Shown here: in pieces, positions 17,030 to 26,902 of the stretch
Layout of the letters: every line of letters begins with the position of its first letter
How positions within the stretch are numbered: position 1 is the first letter of the stretch
Translations under genes and position numbers: made by a program
From: Rhodospirillales bacterium
Lineage (GTDB): Bacteria > Pseudomonadota > Alphaproteobacteria > Rhodospirillales > JANQFP01
Reading direction: 5' to 3'
NCBI GenBank assembly: GCA_028277795.1
Contig: JANQFP010000166.1
Location: forward strand, 1-64,000
DNA length: 64,000 nucleotides
Notes under the pieces: model-generated
Databases searched by the model: none
Seen by the model: the letters and a program-made list of their open reading frames with translations, nothing else
Told to the model about the DNA's origin: nothing

Positions 17030-18205
17030 ATGCCCCGCCAACGGCGGCGGATCGGTCGCGGGCGCCGACCGCGGTTGGCGCTTCCTGACAACCCGTTGTT
17101 GGACTGGCTCCTCGACATGCGCGATCGCTTGCTCGCAAGTCCCAAGTTTCAGCGCTGGGCGGCGAGGTTTCCATTGACCCGGCCGGTCGCCCAGCGCCGG
17201 GCGCGGGACCTGTTCGATCTCTGCGCCGGGTTCGTCTATTCCCAGGTCCTTCTCGCCTGTGTCCGGCTGGGGCTGTTCAACCTGCTGAAGGAAGGACCAC
17301 AGACCGCCGACAGCGTGGGGCGGCGTCTGTCGTTGTCCGCCGACTCGACGACCCGTCTGCTCAACGCGGCGGTGTCCCTGCGTCTGGTCGCGCGGCGGGG
17401 GTCGGAGCGTTTCGCGCTCGGCCCGCTGGGCGCCGCTTTGTGCGGCAATCCCGCCATCGCCAACATGGTCGAGCACCACGGGCTGCTGTATGCGGACCTC
17501 GCGGATCCGGTGGCGCTCTTGCGCGCGCCGCGCCGGGACACGGAGCTGGCGCAGTTCTGGCCCTATGCGGGCGCCGAGCAGCCCAACGGCCTGGCCGCGG
17601 ATCAGGTGGCGGCCTACAGCGTCCTGATGTCGGCGTCACAAGCCCTGATCGCGGAGGACATCCTCGACGCCTATCCGCTGAAGCAGCACCAGTGTCTGCT
17701 CGACGTCGGCGGCGGAGACGGCAGCTTCGCCGCGGCCGCGGCCGCCCGCGCGCCCGACCTCCGCGTCATCGTCTTCGACCTGCCGCCGGTCGCCGAGCGG
17801 GCGCGCGAGACCCTGGCCGCCAAGGGGCTGGGCGACCGGGCCACCGCCGTCGGCGGCAGCTTCTTTTCCGATTCGCTGCCCGAGGGTGCGGATATCGCGT
17901 CCCTGGTGCGGATCATCCACGACCACGACGACGAGGGCGCCCTCGCCATCCTGCGCAACATCCGCCGGGCCCTGCCCGAGGACGGCACGCTGCTCCTGGC
18001 GGAGCCCATGTCGGGGACCGCCGGCGCCGAGCCCATCGGCGATGCCTATTTCGGCCTCTACCTGCTCGCCATGGGCCGGGGACGGCCGCGCACACCGGAC
18101 GAACTCGACGATCTTCTTTCTACTGCCGGGTTCAACGAGGTCCGGCTGCTCCCCACGCGAAGACCCCTTTTAACCAAGCTAATCCTAGCCCGTCCGGGCG
18201 TTTGA
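17030..18205 (+). CDS. crtF: 1-Hydroxycarotenoid O-methyltransferase
   Basis: 391-residue SAM-dependent O-methyltransferase that methylates the C1 hydroxyl made by CrtC. A dimerisation/winged-helix N-terminal half is followed by the SAM-binding motif LLDVGGGDGSFA and the catalytic region RIIHDHDDEGALAILRNIR. The start follows the crtE stop directly (one-base spacer). The promoter of bchC lies immediately after its stop, and read-through into bchCXYZ-puf, as in the classic superoperon, is likely. Confidence 0.92.
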   Translation: MPRQRRRIGRGRRPRLALPDNPLLDWLLDMRDRLLASPKFQRWAARFPLTRPVAQRRARDLFDLCAGFVYSQVLLACVRLGLFNLLKEGPQTADSVGRRLSLSADSTTRLLNAAVSLRLVARRGSERFALGPLGAALCGNPAIANMVEHHGLLYADLADPVALLRAPRRDTELAQFWPYAGAEQPNGLAADQVAAYSVLMSASQALIAEDILDAYPLKQHQCLLDVGGGDGSFAAAAAARAPDLRVIVFDLPPVAERARETLAAKGLGDRATAVGGSFFSDSLPEGADIASLVRIIHDHDDEGALAILRNIRRALPEDGTLLLAEPMSGTAGAEPIGDAYFGLYLLAMGRGRPRTPDELDDLLSTAGFNEVRLLPTRRPLLTKLILARPGV

Positions 18206-18217
18206 CTCCCGTCCGAG

Positions 18218-18235
18218 TGTAAGTAGTTCTTGACA
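18218..18235. promoter_or_regulatory. PpsR/CrtJ box and bchC promoter
   Basis: A perfect TGT-N12-ACA site, starting 12 bases after the crtF stop. Its right half is TTGACA (18230-18235), followed after 16 bases by TAAACT (18252-18257), a fair sigma-70 pair for bchC. Position and sequence match the known CrtJ/PpsR control of bchC in other purple bacteria. Confidence 0.85.
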
Positions 18236-18316
18236 TCTATACCAGTAAACTTAAACTGACACAAAGCCCGGGAAGCGTTGCCGCGCCGCGGCGTTTGGGC
18301 TTGGGGGAAGCGCTGC

Positions 18317-19255
18317 ATGGACACCATCGCAGTCGTGCTTGAGGGGCCTCAAAACCTCGTACTCAGCCGACTCGATCTTTTGCCGCCAGGAGAAGAGGAC
18401 GTCGTTGTCGACGTCGAATGGAGTGGCATCAGCACCGGCACCGAGCGCCTTCTGTGGATGGGGCAGATGCCGACGTTTCCGGGCATGGGCTATCCACTCG
18501 TTCCGGGTTACGAGTCGGTCGGCCGGGTTGCCGAGGCGGGTCCCCGGTCCGGCGGCCGCGTCGGAGACCGCGTGTTCGTCCCCGGCGCCCGCTGCTTCGG
18601 CGAGGTCCGGAGCCTGTTCGGCGGCGCCGCAGCGCGGGTCGTCGTTCCCGGCACCCGTGTCGTGCCCGTCGGCGAGGAGGTGGGGGAGCAGGCGGTCCTG
18701 CTGGCGCTCGCCGCCACCGCCTGGCATGCCATCGCCGGGTCCGAAGACAAGCCGGAGCTTATTGTCGGCCACGGGGTCCTCGGTCGCCTGCTGGCCCGGC
18801 TGGTGCCCTTGGCCGGTGGCGCGGCCCCGCTGGTGTGGGAGCGCGATCCGGACCGTCGGGACGGCGCCCTCGGCTACCAGGTCGTCGACCCGGCCGACGA
18901 TCCGCGGCACGACTATCGGGTCATCTGCGACGTCAGCGGCGACAGCGCCCTTCTCGACAGCCTCATCGCCCGCCTCGGGCCCGGAGGGGAGGTCGTCCTC
19001 GCCGGATTTTACAAGGATTCCCTGTCTTTCGCCTTCCCGCCGGCGTTCATGCGGGAGGCGCGGCTGCGCGTCGCCGCCGAGTGGCAGCGGGACGACCTTC
19101 TGGCCGTCAACGACCTGGTGCGGTCCGGGCGTCTGTCCCTCGACGGCCTCATCACCCATCGACAGGACGCCATGGATGCCCCGACGGCCTACGAGACGGC
19201 TTTCGGGGACCCCGGGTGCCTGAAGATGGTCCTGGACTGGGGAGCGGTTTCGTGA
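18317..19255 (+). CDS. bchC: Bacteriochlorophyllide a dehydrogenase (3-hydroxyethyl oxidising)
   Basis: 312-residue zinc-less alcohol-dehydrogenase-like protein that oxidises the C3 hydroxyethyl group to the acetyl group of bacteriochlorophyll a. The N-terminal GroES-like part contains SGISTGTERLLWMGQMP and the PGYESVGRV block, both typical of BchC. The ATG at 18317 is preceded by GGGGGAAG at proper distance. The stop overlaps a GTG at 19252 in the bchX frame, but the better bchX start is 19300. Confidence 0.94.
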   Translation: MDTIAVVLEGPQNLVLSRLDLLPPGEEDVVVDVEWSGISTGTERLLWMGQMPTFPGMGYPLVPGYESVGRVAEAGPRSGGRVGDRVFVPGARCFGEVRSLFGGAAARVVVPGTRVVPVGEEVGEQAVLLALAATAWHAIAGSEDKPELIVGHGVLGRLLARLVPLAGGAAPLVWERDPDRRDGALGYQVVDPADDPRHDYRVICDVSGDSALLDSLIARLGPGGEVVLAGFYKDSLSFAFPPAFMREARLRVAAEWQRDDLLAVNDLVRSGRLSLDGLITHRQDAMDAPTAYETAFGDPGCLKMVLDWGAVS

Positions 19256-19299
19256 CCGAAGGCGTGGCCGGCTTGTACCCGGACTCCCAGGAGTCGACC

Positions 19300-20271
19300 A
19301 TGACGGACCGGCTGCGCGCCGAGGCGGCGGTGGAGCCGGATCCCGTGGTGACGTCGCCCGCGCTCAAGGAGACCGAGATCATCGCCATCTACGGGAAAGG
19401 CGGCATCGGCAAGAGCTTCACCCTCGCCAACCTCTCCTACATGATGGCCCAGCAGGGCAAGCGGGTCCTGCTCATCGGCTGCGATCCGAAAAGCGACACC
19501 ACGTCGCTGCTGTTCGGCGGGCGGAGCTGCCCGACCATCATCGAAACGTCTTCCACCAAGAAACTGGCAGGGGAACCGGTGGAGATCGGCGACGTCTGCT
19601 TCAAGCGCGACGGCGTCTTCGCCATGGAGCTCGGGGGCCCCGAGGTCGGCCGTGGATGCGGCGGCCGCGGGATCATCCATGGCTTCGAGCTGCTCGAGTC
19701 GCTGGGCTTCCACGACTGGCAGTTCGACTACGTGCTGCTCGACTTCCTCGGCGACGTGGTGTGCGGCGGCTTCGGCCTGCCGATCGCGCGCGACATGTGC
19801 CAGAAGGTGATCGTCGTCGGGGCCAACGACCTGCAGTCCCTCTACGTCGCCAACAACGACTGCTCGGCGGTGGAGTACTTCCGCAAGCTGGGCGGCAACG
19901 TCGGCGTCGCCGGCATCGTCATCAACAAGGACGACGGAACCGGCGAGGCGCAGAGCTTCGCGGATGCCGTCGGCATCCCCGTGCTGACCACCATCCCGGC
20001 CGACGATGAGATCCGGCGCAAGAGCGCCAACTACCAGATCATCGGCCAACCGGGCGACCGCTGGGCGCCGGTGTTCGAGGAACTGGCCACCAATGTCGCC
20101 GAGGCGCCGCCACTCCAGGCGACTCCGCTGTCCCAGGAAGGGCTCCTCGCCCTGTTCAAGAGCGAGGACGTGGGCGGCGGCGTGGTCCTCGAATCGGCGA
20201 CGCACCAGGACCTGTGCGGCACGGACGTGGCCGCCAAGCCTTCCCTCGAAGTGATCTACGAAGACGTCTGA
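19300..20271 (+). CDS. bchX: Chlorophyllide reductase iron protein subunit X
   Basis: 323-residue nitrogenase-Fe-protein-like ATPase that delivers electrons to BchYZ for reduction of ring B (C7-C8). Walker A is YGKGGIGKS. The 4Fe-4S ligands are in GRGCGGRG and LGDVVCGG, with one cluster bridging two subunits. Start at 19300 was chosen for the CAGGAG site 6 bases upstream and because BchX proteins usually begin with this MTD...RAEAA segment. An upstream GTG at 19252 would couple to the bchC stop and cannot be excluded. Confidence 0.96.
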   Translation: MTDRLRAEAAVEPDPVVTSPALKETEIIAIYGKGGIGKSFTLANLSYMMAQQGKRVLLIGCDPKSDTTSLLFGGRSCPTIIETSSTKKLAGEPVEIGDVCFKRDGVFAMELGGPEVGRGCGGRGIIHGFELLESLGFHDWQFDYVLLDFLGDVVCGGFGLPIARDMCQKVIVVGANDLQSLYVANNDCSAVEYFRKLGGNVGVAGIVINKDDGTGEAQSFADAVGIPVLTTIPADDEIRRKSANYQIIGQPGDRWAPVFEELATNVAEAPPLQATPLSQEGLLALFKSEDVGGGVVLESATHQDLCGTDVAAKPSLEVIYEDV

Positions 20272-20296
20272 GCGCCGGGAGACGGACCCTGACGCC

Positions 20297-21865
20297 ATGA
20301 ACCATATTCGGCCCAAAACGCGCGACAAAGCCCGCACTTCGGCTGAGGTCATTTACCAGACTGCCGACGCGGCGCAGGCCGCAGACGAGGCGCACAAGGC
20401 GGACATCATGGGCTGTCACGCCGGCGCCGACGAGATGCGCCGCGCCGCGTCGGCCGCCGGTAACAGCGAGACCCTCGAGCGGTATGCGGCCGACTACCCC
20501 ACCGGGCCCCACGATCAGCCGCAGACCATGTGCCCGGCTTTCGGCTCGCTGCGTGTCGGGCTGCGCATGCGGCGCACGGCGTCCGTGCTCTCCGGGTCGG
20601 CCTGCTGCGTCTACGGCCTCACCTTCACCTCGCACTTCTATGGCGCCCGCCGTTCGGTCGGCTATGTGCCGTTCAATTCCGAGACCCTGGTCACCGGCAA
20701 GCTGTTCGAGGATATCCGGGATGCGGTCCACGAGCTTGCCGACCCGGCGCTCTACGACGCCATCGTGGTGACCAACCTCTGCGTTCCCACGGCCTCGGGC
20801 GTCCCGCTGCGTCTCCTGCCCAGCCAGATCAACGGGGTCCGCGTCATCGGCATCGACGTCCCCGGCTTCGGGGTGCCGACCCATGCCGAGGCCAAGGACA
20901 TCCTGGCCGGCGCGATGCTGCGGTATGCCCGCGGCGAGGCCGAGATCGGTCCGGTGCAGGCGCCGCGCGACGGACGGGCCGACAGGCCGACGGTGACGCT
21001 TCTGGGCGAGATGTTCCCCGCCGACCCGATGGGCATCGGCATGATGCTGGAGCCCCTGGGTCTCGCCGCCGGGCCGGTCGTGCCGACCCGCGAGTGGCGC
21101 GAGCTCTATGCCGCGCTCGACTGCGCGGCGGTTGCGGCCATCCATCCGTTCTACACATCCAGCGTCCGCGAGTTCGAGGCCGCGGGCCGGGCCATCGTCG
21201 GCTCGGCCCCGGTCGGCCTCGACGGGACCGCGGCGTGGCTGGAAGCCATCGGCGATGCCTGCGGCATCGCCTCCGAGAAGGTCGGTGTCGCCAAGCGTGT
21301 TCTCCCCACGATCAAGGGCGCGCTCACCGCGAACCCCATCCGAGGGCGCATAACCCTTTCAGGTTATGAAGGCTCGGAGCTCCTAGTAGCGCGTCTGCTG
21401 ATCGAAAGCGGCGCCGACCTCCGTTATGTCGGGACGGCCTGTCCGCGGACCCCCTGGTCCGATCCGGACCGCGAGTGGCTGGCGAGCAAGGGGGTGACGG
21501 TGCAGTACCGGGCATCCCTGGAGCACGACCTCGCGGCAGTGGCGGAGTTCCGTCCCGACCTCGCCATCGGCACCACGCCCGTGGTGCAGAAGGCGAAGGA
21601 GATGGCGATTCCCGGGCTCTATTTCACCAACGTCATCTCCGCCCGGCCCCTGATGGGCCTCGCCGGCGCCGGCTCCCTGGCCCAGGTGGTCAACGCCGCC
21701 ATCGGCGGCGCGCACCGGTTCGCCGAGATGAAGGCCTTCTTCGAGGGCGTCGGCACGGGCGAGACGGCCGGAGTCTGGGAGGACCTGCCTCCCCGGGCGC
21801 CGCAGCCGTCGTCGACACGCCCGGAGGAAACGCGGACGCCCCCGATCGAGGAGGCCGCCGAATGA
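20297..21865 (+). CDS. bchY: Chlorophyllide reductase subunit Y
   Basis: 522-residue NifD-like subunit of chlorophyllide a oxidoreductase. Conserved Cys residues appear in the N-terminal half ([20 protein letters not shown] and [10 protein letters not shown]), where the catalytic 4Fe-4S cluster is bound with BchZ. The C-terminal 30 residues are Pro/Glu-rich and likely disordered. The stop overlaps the bchZ start (ATGA at 21862), indicating coupled synthesis of the heterodimer. Confidence 0.95.
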   Translation: MNHIRPKTRDKARTSAEVIYQTADAAQAADEAHKADIMGCHAGADEMRRAASAAGNSETLERYAADYPTGPHDQPQTMCPAFGSLRVGLRMRRTASVLSGSACCVYGLTFTSHFYGARRSVGYVPFNSETLVTGKLFEDIRDAVHELADPALYDAIVVTNLCVPTASGVPLRLLPSQINGVRVIGIDVPGFGVPTHAEAKDILAGAMLRYARGEAEIGPVQAPRDGRADRPTVTLLGEMFPADPMGIGMMLEPLGLAAGPVVPTREWRELYAALDCAAVAAIHPFYTSSVREFEAAGRAIVGSAPVGLDGTAAWLEAIGDACGIASEKVGVAKRVLPTIKGALTANPIRGRITLSGYEGSELLVARLLIESGADLRYVGTACPRTPWSDPDREWLASKGVTVQYRASLEHDLAAVAEFRPDLAIGTTPVVQKAKEMAIPGLYFTNVISARPLMGLAGAGSLAQVVNAAIGGAHRFAEMKAFFEGVGTGETAGVWEDLPPRAPQPSSTRPEETRTPPIEEAAE

Positions 21866-23319
21866 TGATCCTCGATCACGATCGCGCCGGCGGCTACTGG
21901 GGCTCGGTTTATGTCTTCACGGCGATCAAGGGCCTGCAGGTGATCATCGACGGGCCGGTGGGGTGCGAGAACCTGCCGGCAACGGCGGTGCTGCACTATA
22001 CGGATGCCCTGCCGCCGCACGAACTGCCGATCGTCGTCACTGGCCTGTCCGAACAGGAACTGGGCCAGCACGGCACAGAGAAGGCGATGGAGCGGGCGCA
22101 CCGCACGTTGGATCCCGAGTGCCCAAGCGTCGTGGTCACCGGCTCCATCGCCGAGATGATCGGCGGCGGGGTGACGCCCGAGGGAACCAACATCCAGCGG
22201 TTCCTGCCCCGCACCATCGACGAGGACCAGTGGCAGAGCGCCAACCGCGCCATGTCCTGGCTGTGGACGGAGTACGGCCTCAAGCGGGGCAGGATGCCCA
22301 AGGCCAAGCCCCGTGCCGAGGGCGCCAAGCCGCGGGTCAACATCATCGGGCCCATCTACGGGGTGTTCAACACCTGGTCCGACCTCGCCGAGATCCGCCG
22401 CTTGGTGGAAGGCATCGGCGCCGAGGTGAACCTGACGTTCCCGCTGGGGAGCCATCTCACCGACGTGCCGCGCCTGGTCGACGCCGACGTCAACATCTGC
22501 ATGTACCGCGAGTTCGGCCGCCTGCTGTGCGAGGCACTCGATCGGCCCTACCTGCAGGCGCCCATCGGCCTGCACTCGACGACCAAGTTCCTGCGCGCCC
22601 TCGGCGAGCTGCTCGGCCTCGACCCCGAACCCTTCATCGCCCGCGAGAAGCACACCACGATCAAGCCGTTGTGGGACCTCTGGCGGTCGGTGACCCAGGA
22701 CTTCTTCGGCACCGCCACCTTCGGCATCGTCGCCACCGAGACCTACGCCCGCGGCGTGCGCAACTTCCTCGAAGTGGAGATGGGGCTGCCGTGCAGCTTC
22801 GCGTTCGCGCGCTCCGCCGGGGCCAAGCCCGACAACGAGGCGGTGCGCAAGGCGATCGCCGAACAAACGCCTCTGGTCCTGTTCGGCAGCTACAACGAGC
22901 GCATGTACCTGAGCGAGATCGGCGCCCGGGCGGTGTTCATTCCCGCCTCCTTCCCCGGCGCTATCGTCAGGCGCCACACGGGGACGCCGTTCATGGGCTA
23001 TGCGGGCGCCACCTACATGGTCCAGGAGGTCTGCAACGCCCTGTTCGACGCGTTGTTCCACATCCTGCCGCTGGCCACCGAGCTGGACCGCCTGGAGGCG
23101 ACGCCGGCCCGCGTGCACAAGGAGCTGCCGTGGGACGACGACGCGCGGGCGGCGCTGGACGACGTGATCGCGCGCCAGCCGGTGCTGATCCGGATTTCGG
23201 CCGCCAAGCGGCTGCGCGATGCCGCCGAACGTGAGGCGCGGCGCGCCGGAGAGACGCGGGTGACCGCGGACCGCTTTTCGGCCTCACTGGCCGGGCTGAT
23301 GGAGGGCCAAAGCGCTTGA
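21862..23319 (+). CDS. bchZ: Chlorophyllide reductase subunit Z
   Basis: 485-residue NifK-like partner of BchY. It shows the subunit-Z opening [20 protein letters not shown], the conserved GPVGCENLP cluster ligand and the C-terminal PCP_red-like helix region ([18 protein letters not shown]). Two consecutive ATGs (21862, 21865) are possible starts; the first overlaps the bchY stop. It is followed after about 180 bases by pufB without an intervening pufQ. Confidence 0.95.
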   Translation: MMILDHDRAGGYWGSVYVFTAIKGLQVIIDGPVGCENLPATAVLHYTDALPPHELPIVVTGLSEQELGQHGTEKAMERAHRTLDPECPSVVVTGSIAEMIGGGVTPEGTNIQRFLPRTIDEDQWQSANRAMSWLWTEYGLKRGRMPKAKPRAEGAKPRVNIIGPIYGVFNTWSDLAEIRRLVEGIGAEVNLTFPLGSHLTDVPRLVDADVNICMYREFGRLLCEALDRPYLQAPIGLHSTTKFLRALGELLGLDPEPFIAREKHTTIKPLWDLWRSVTQDFFGTATFGIVATETYARGVRNFLEVEMGLPCSFAFARSAGAKPDNEAVRKAIAEQTPLVLFGSYNERMYLSEIGARAVFIPASFPGAIVRRHTGTPFMGYAGATYMVQEVCNALFDALFHILPLATELDRLEATPARVHKELPWDDDARAALDDVIARQPVLIRISAAKRLRDAAEREARRAGETRVTADRFSASLAGLMEGQSA

Positions 23320-23413
23320 TCGCCATGCCCACCAACGACCGCAACACCGTTCGGCTCTCCCCGGGAGCGCCGCCGATTTTGGGAATTCGCTCGGCTCGCC
23401 CGAGCATCCGGTT

Positions 23414-23437
23414 CGTCGTGGCATGCGCGCCACGACG
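23414..23437. repeat. Perfect 9-bp inverted repeat in the bchZ-pufB interval
   Basis: CGTCGTGGC and GCCACGACG flank a 6-base loop. A second hairpin, GGGCC-TTC-GGCCC, follows at 23468-23480, just before pufB. This is the interval where puf promoters, activator sites (RegA/PrrA type) or RNA processing structures lie in other species. No pufQ-like frame is present. Confidence 0.5.
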
Positions 23438-23500
23438 GTCCCCGCCGTGCGGGACATGCACGGCAACGGGCCTTCGGCCCATGAAGCAAAGGTAGTGCAC

Positions 23501-23719
23501 ATGAACGAAAGACAAGGATCCTTGTCCGGCTTGTCGCCGGATGAAGCCAAGGAGTTTCACGGTGTCTTCGTGACGAGCTTCACCGCCTTCATGGCGGTCG
23601 CCGTCCTCGCGCACATTCTGGCGTGGGCCTGGCGGCCGTGGGGTTGGCACGGGTCCGAAGCCTCGTTGGTTGACGGCGTGAAGGTCGCTGTTCTCCAACT
23701 CCTTCCCGTCTTGACATAG
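23501..23719 (+). CDS. pufB: Light-harvesting 1 beta polypeptide (C-terminally extended)
   Basis: 72-residue LH1 beta chain. The N-terminal [17 protein letters not shown] and the membrane helix with the bacteriochlorophyll-binding His in [14 protein letters not shown] are typical. Usually the beta chain ends at the W-R-P-W segment; here about 23 further residues follow ([20 protein letters not shown] and three more). The frame is continuous to a stop 12 bases before pufA, so this is not an obvious frameshift. It pairs with PufA to form the ring around the reaction centre. Confidence 0.95.
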   Translation: MNERQGSLSGLSPDEAKEFHGVFVTSFTAFMAVAVLAHILAWAWRPWGWHGSEASLVDGVKVAVLQLLPVLT

Positions 23720-23731
23720 GAGGGACATGAC

Positions 23732-23947
23732 ATGTGGCGTATTTGGCTGCTGTTCGATCCACGGAGAACGTTGGTCGCGTTGTTCACCTTCCTCGCGGTG
23801 CTCGCGTTGCTGATCCATTTCATCTTGCTCAGCACGGTGCGCTTCAACTGGATGGACACCTCGTTCGCGACCGAAGTCGGGCCTCAGTCGGAAGTTGCTT
23901 CCCTGACTGTGCACCCGGTCGACCCGACGCGCACAACCGTGGTCTGA
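23732..23947 (+). CDS. pufA: Light-harvesting 1 alpha polypeptide
   Basis: 71-residue LH1 alpha chain. [20 protein letters not shown] is the canonical N-terminus, and the BChl-ligating His is in [26 protein letters not shown] site lies upstream. The periplasmic tail is rather long but within the family's range. It is followed by a large hairpin before pufL. Confidence 0.97.
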   Translation: MWRIWLLFDPRRTLVALFTFLAVLALLIHFILLSTVRFNWMDTSFATEVGPQSEVASLTVHPVDPTRTTVV

Positions 23948-23954
23948 CAACAAC

Positions 23955-24017
23955 TGTCCGGCGGCAGCGAACTCTGGTTCGACTCCACGATCCGAACCCG
24001 GTTCGCTGCCGCGGACA
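23955..24017 (+). promoter_or_regulatory. pufA-pufL intercistronic mRNA hairpin
   Basis: Left arm TGTCCGGCGGCAGCGAAC (23955-23972) pairs with right arm GTTCGCTGCCGCGGACA (24001-24017) apart from one bulged base. A nested stem GGTTCG/CGAACC (23976-23981 with 23993-23998) lies inside. Stem-loops at this place protect the upstream pufBA mRNA from 3' decay in Rhodobacter and set the LH1:reaction-centre ratio; the same role is inferred here. Confidence 0.85.
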
Positions 24018-24065
24018 CCGCGAGATCTTGCGCGGACTGGCGCCCCGGGCGCTGAGGATAATGTG

Positions 24066-24890
24066 ATGGCACTGCTCAATTTCGAAAGGAAATACCGCGT
24101 TCGCGGGGGCACCCTGATCGGAGGGGATCTGTTCGATTTCTGGGTCGGACCGTTCTATGTCGGCTTTTTCGGCGTAACGACCGTCTTCTTCACCGCCCTC
24201 GGAACTGCTCTGATCATATGGGGTGCGGCCCTCGGACCGACCTGGAACATCTGGCAGATCAGCATCGCGCCGCCCGATCTCGAGTACGGTCTGGGTATGG
24301 CACCGCTGAGAGAAGGCGGCCTCTGGCAGATCATCACGTTCTGCGCCCTGGGGGCCTTCGTCTCGTGGGCACTTCGCCAGGTCGAGATCTCGCGAAAGCT
24401 CGGAATGGGCCTCCACATTCCGTTCGCTTTCAGCTTCGCGATCCTAGCCTACTTCACCCTGGTGGTCGTACGCCCGGTCCTGCTGGGCGCATGGGGTCAC
24501 GGCTTCCCCTACGGGATCTTCAGTCACCTCGACTGGGTGTCGAACGTCGGCTACCAGTACCTGCACTTCCACTACAACCCGGCCCACATGCTGGCGATCA
24601 CCTTCTTCTTCACCAATGCGCTGGCGTTGGCCCTGCACGGATCGGTGATCCTGTCGGCGACCAACCCGGGCGAGGGCGAGGTGGTCAAGGGCGCCGAACA
24701 CGAGAACACCTTCTTCCGCGACCAGGTCGGCTACTCCATCGGCACGCTCGGCATCCATCGGCTAGGCGTGTTCCTGGCCGTGTCGGCGGCCTTCTGGAGC
24801 GCCGTCTGCATCGTCCTCAGCGGTCCGTTCTGGACCCGTGGATGGCCGGAATGGTGGAACTGGTGGCTCTATCACCCGGTCTGGTCCTGA
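24066..24890 (+). CDS. pufL: Photosynthetic reaction centre L subunit
   Basis: 274-residue, five-helix L subunit of the type II reaction centre. It begins [19 protein letters not shown]. The special-pair and accessory BChl His residues lie in [11 protein letters not shown], and the non-heme-iron His residues in LALHGSVIL and GIHRLGVF. The ATG at 24066 is preceded by TGAGGA; an in-frame GTG three bases upstream is not needed. It forms the core heterodimer with PufM, and its mRNA segment lies after the protective hairpin. Confidence 0.98.
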   Translation: MALLNFERKYRVRGGTLIGGDLFDFWVGPFYVGFFGVTTVFFTALGTALIIWGAALGPTWNIWQISIAPPDLEYGLGMAPLREGGLWQIITFCALGAFVSWALRQVEISRKLGMGLHIPFAFSFAILAYFTLVVVRPVLLGAWGHGFPYGIFSHLDWVSNVGYQYLHFHYNPAHMLAITFFFTNALALALHGSVILSATNPGEGEVVKGAEHENTFFRDQVGYSIGTLGIHRLGVFLAVSAAFWSAVCIVLSGPFWTRGWPEWWNWWLYHPVWS

Positions 24891-24905
24891 GGAGGCACGC
24901 GAGAA

Positions 24906-25868
24906 ATGGCTGAGTATCAAAACGTATTCAATCGGGTCCAGGTCCGCGGTCCGGCCCATGACGGGGTGGCGCTGCCGCGCGGCAGCTTCACCCGCGTCGG
25001 CAAGCCGTACTTCTCGTACTGGCTCGGACGGATCGGCGATGCGCAGATCGGCCCCATCTACCTTGGTTGGGCCGGGGTGGCGTCGCTCATCTTCGGGTTC
25101 GTCGCCATCGAGATCATCGGCCTCAACATGATGGCGTCGGTGAACTGGAGCCCGATCGAGTTCATCCGGCAGCTGCCGTGGCTCGCTCTCGAGCCGCCGG
25201 CGGCGAAATATGGCGTGTCGATTCCGCCGCTGGCCGAGGGCGGTTGGTGGCTGATGGCCGGGTTCTTCCTGACCACCTCCATCCTGCTGTGGTGGTGGCG
25301 CACCTATCGGCGGGCCCGCGCCCTTGGGATGGGCACCCACGCCGCCTGGGCGTTCGCTTCGGCGATCTTCCTGTATCTCTCCATCGGGTTCATCCAGCCG
25401 CTGCTGGTGGGAAGCTGGAGCGCGTCCGTCCCGTTCGGCATCTTCCCCCATCTCGACTGGACCGCCGCATTCTCGATCCGCTACGGCAACCTCTACTACA
25501 ACCCGTTCCACGCGCTCTGCATCGCGTTCCTGTACGGCTCGGCCGTCCTGTTCGCCATGCACGGGGCGACGATCCTCGCCGTCGGCCGCTTCGGCGGCGA
25601 GCGGGAGGTGGAGCAGGTGATCGACCGCGGCACCGCCGGTGAGCGCGCCGCCCTGTTCTGGCGCTGGACCATGGGCTTCAACGCGACCATGGAATCGATC
25701 CATCGCTGGGCGTGGTGGTTCGCCGTGCTGGTCCCGTTGACCGGCGGCATCGGAATCCTGCTCTCCGGGACCGTCGTCGACAACTGGTACCTGTGGGGCA
25801 TCGAGCACGGCATCGTACCCGGCTATCCCGAGGCGACCACAGTCCCGGTCGACCCGACGGCGCAATAG
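24906..25868 (+). CDS. pufM: Photosynthetic reaction centre M subunit
   Basis: 320-residue M subunit, starting [20 protein letters not shown]. Conserved BChl and iron ligand regions are present ([21 protein letters not shown] and [10 protein letters not shown]). Only 15 bases separate it from pufL, with a GAGGAGGC site between. It is followed 11 bases later by pufC, so the reaction centre carries a bound tetraheme cytochrome. Confidence 0.98.
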   Translation: MAEYQNVFNRVQVRGPAHDGVALPRGSFTRVGKPYFSYWLGRIGDAQIGPIYLGWAGVASLIFGFVAIEIIGLNMMASVNWSPIEFIRQLPWLALEPPAAKYGVSIPPLAEGGWWLMAGFFLTTSILLWWWRTYRRARALGMGTHAAWAFASAIFLYLSIGFIQPLLVGSWSASVPFGIFPHLDWTAAFSIRYGNLYYNPFHALCIAFLYGSAVLFAMHGATILAVGRFGGEREVEQVIDRGTAGERAALFWRWTMGFNATMESIHRWAWWFAVLVPLTGGIGILLSGTVVDNWYLWGIEHGIVPGYPEATTVPVDPTAQ

Positions 25869-25879
25869 GGAGAATCGAG

Positions 25880-26902
25880 ATGAAAAGCGTACTTTGGGTT
25901 GTCGGGATATTTGCCGCCGCCTTCGTCGTCATGGTGGCGATGGCGGGATGGGATCGCCCCCCGATCGATATCACCCAGGGCGGGTATCGGGGCCTCGCCA
26001 TGGAGCACGTCGTCAATCCGCGCAGGGAAGCCCTCGTGAAGGCCCAGAACCAGCTTCCGGAGCCTTTCGACCCGGTGGAACCCGGAGGGCCGCCGGCGAC
26101 GGAGATCTACACGAACATCCCGGTCCTCGCCGATCTCAGCCAGGAGCAGTTCGATCGTCTCATGCTCGGGATCACCCAGTGGGTGTCCCCCGAGCAGGGC
26201 TGCGCCTACTGTCACGACGAGGAGAAGCTGGAGGCCGATACGAAATACACCAAGCCGGTCTCGGCCCGGATGCTCCAGATGACGGCCCACATCAACAAGG
26301 AGTGGAAGAACCACGTCGGTGAGACGGGGGTGACCTGCTACACCTGCCACCGGGGGAAACCCGTGCCGGACGGCATCTGGTTCACCGATCCCGGCCCGCC
26401 GGCGGCCAAAGGTGCGGCGGGGAACAAGTTCGGTCACAACGTCCCGACGCCGGACAACGGTTCGACCTCTCTGCCCTACGACCCGTTCACCACCTTCCTG
26501 AAGGTGGACGACAAGCCGATCCGCATCATCCCGACCAAGGCTCTGCCCCCGACCCCGGGTGCCGGCGCCACCATCAGGCACACCGAAGAGTCCTATTCGT
26601 TGATGATGCACATCTCGGGGGCCCTCGGAGTCAACTGCACCTATTGCCACAACAGCCGGTCTTTCTTCGCCTGGGACCAGAGCACGCCCCAGCGCACGAC
26701 GGCGTGGCACGGCATCAACTTGGTGCGCGAGCTCAACACCAAGTTCATGGAGCCGCTGACTTCGACGTTCCCGGCCAACCGCCTCGGCCCGACTGGAGAT
26801 GTGGCGAAGGTGAGCTGCGCGACGTGCCATCAGGGCGTCGCCAAGCCGTTGTACGGCGCCCCGATGTTGGCGCAGTACCCGGAACTCGACGCGGCCAAGT
26901 AG
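25880..26902 (+). CDS. pufC: Reaction-centre tetraheme cytochrome c subunit
   Basis: 340-residue periplasmic cytochrome that re-reduces the photo-oxidised special pair. Four heme-binding CxxCH motifs are seen: CAYCH at residue 108, CYTCH at 153, CTYCH at 253 and CATCH at 313. Axial Met candidates lie in SARMLQM and SLMMHIS. The N-terminal hydrophobic segment (VLWVVGIFAAAFVVMVAMAG) is followed by WDRPP, with Trp where lipoprotein forms such as the Blastochloris subunit have Cys; it is therefore probably held by an uncleaved membrane helix. It is the last reaction-centre gene of the puf operon. Confidence 0.96.
   Translation: MKSVLWVVGIFAAAFVVMVAMAGWDRPPIDITQGGYRGLAMEHVVNPRREALVKAQNQLPEPFDPVEPGGPPATEIYTNIPVLADLSQEQFDRLMLGITQWVSPEQGCAYCHDEEKLEADTKYTKPVSARMLQMTAHINKEWKNHVGETGVTCYTCHRGKPVPDGIWFTDPGPPAAKGAAGNKFGHNVPTPDNGSTSLPYDPFTTFLKVDDKPIRIIPTKALPPTPGAGATIRHTEESYSLMMHISGALGVNCTYCHNSRSFFAWDQSTPQRTTAWHGINLVRELNTKFMEPLTSTFPANRLGPTGDVAKVSCATCHQGVAKPLYGAPMLAQYPELDAAK

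Noticed and set aside
23423-23500. An extended pufB start or a pufQ gene upstream of pufB
   Set aside because: The in-frame upstream residues look random, contain the inverted repeat, and the ATG at 23501 gives the normal LH1 beta N-terminus; no PufQ-like helix is seen.
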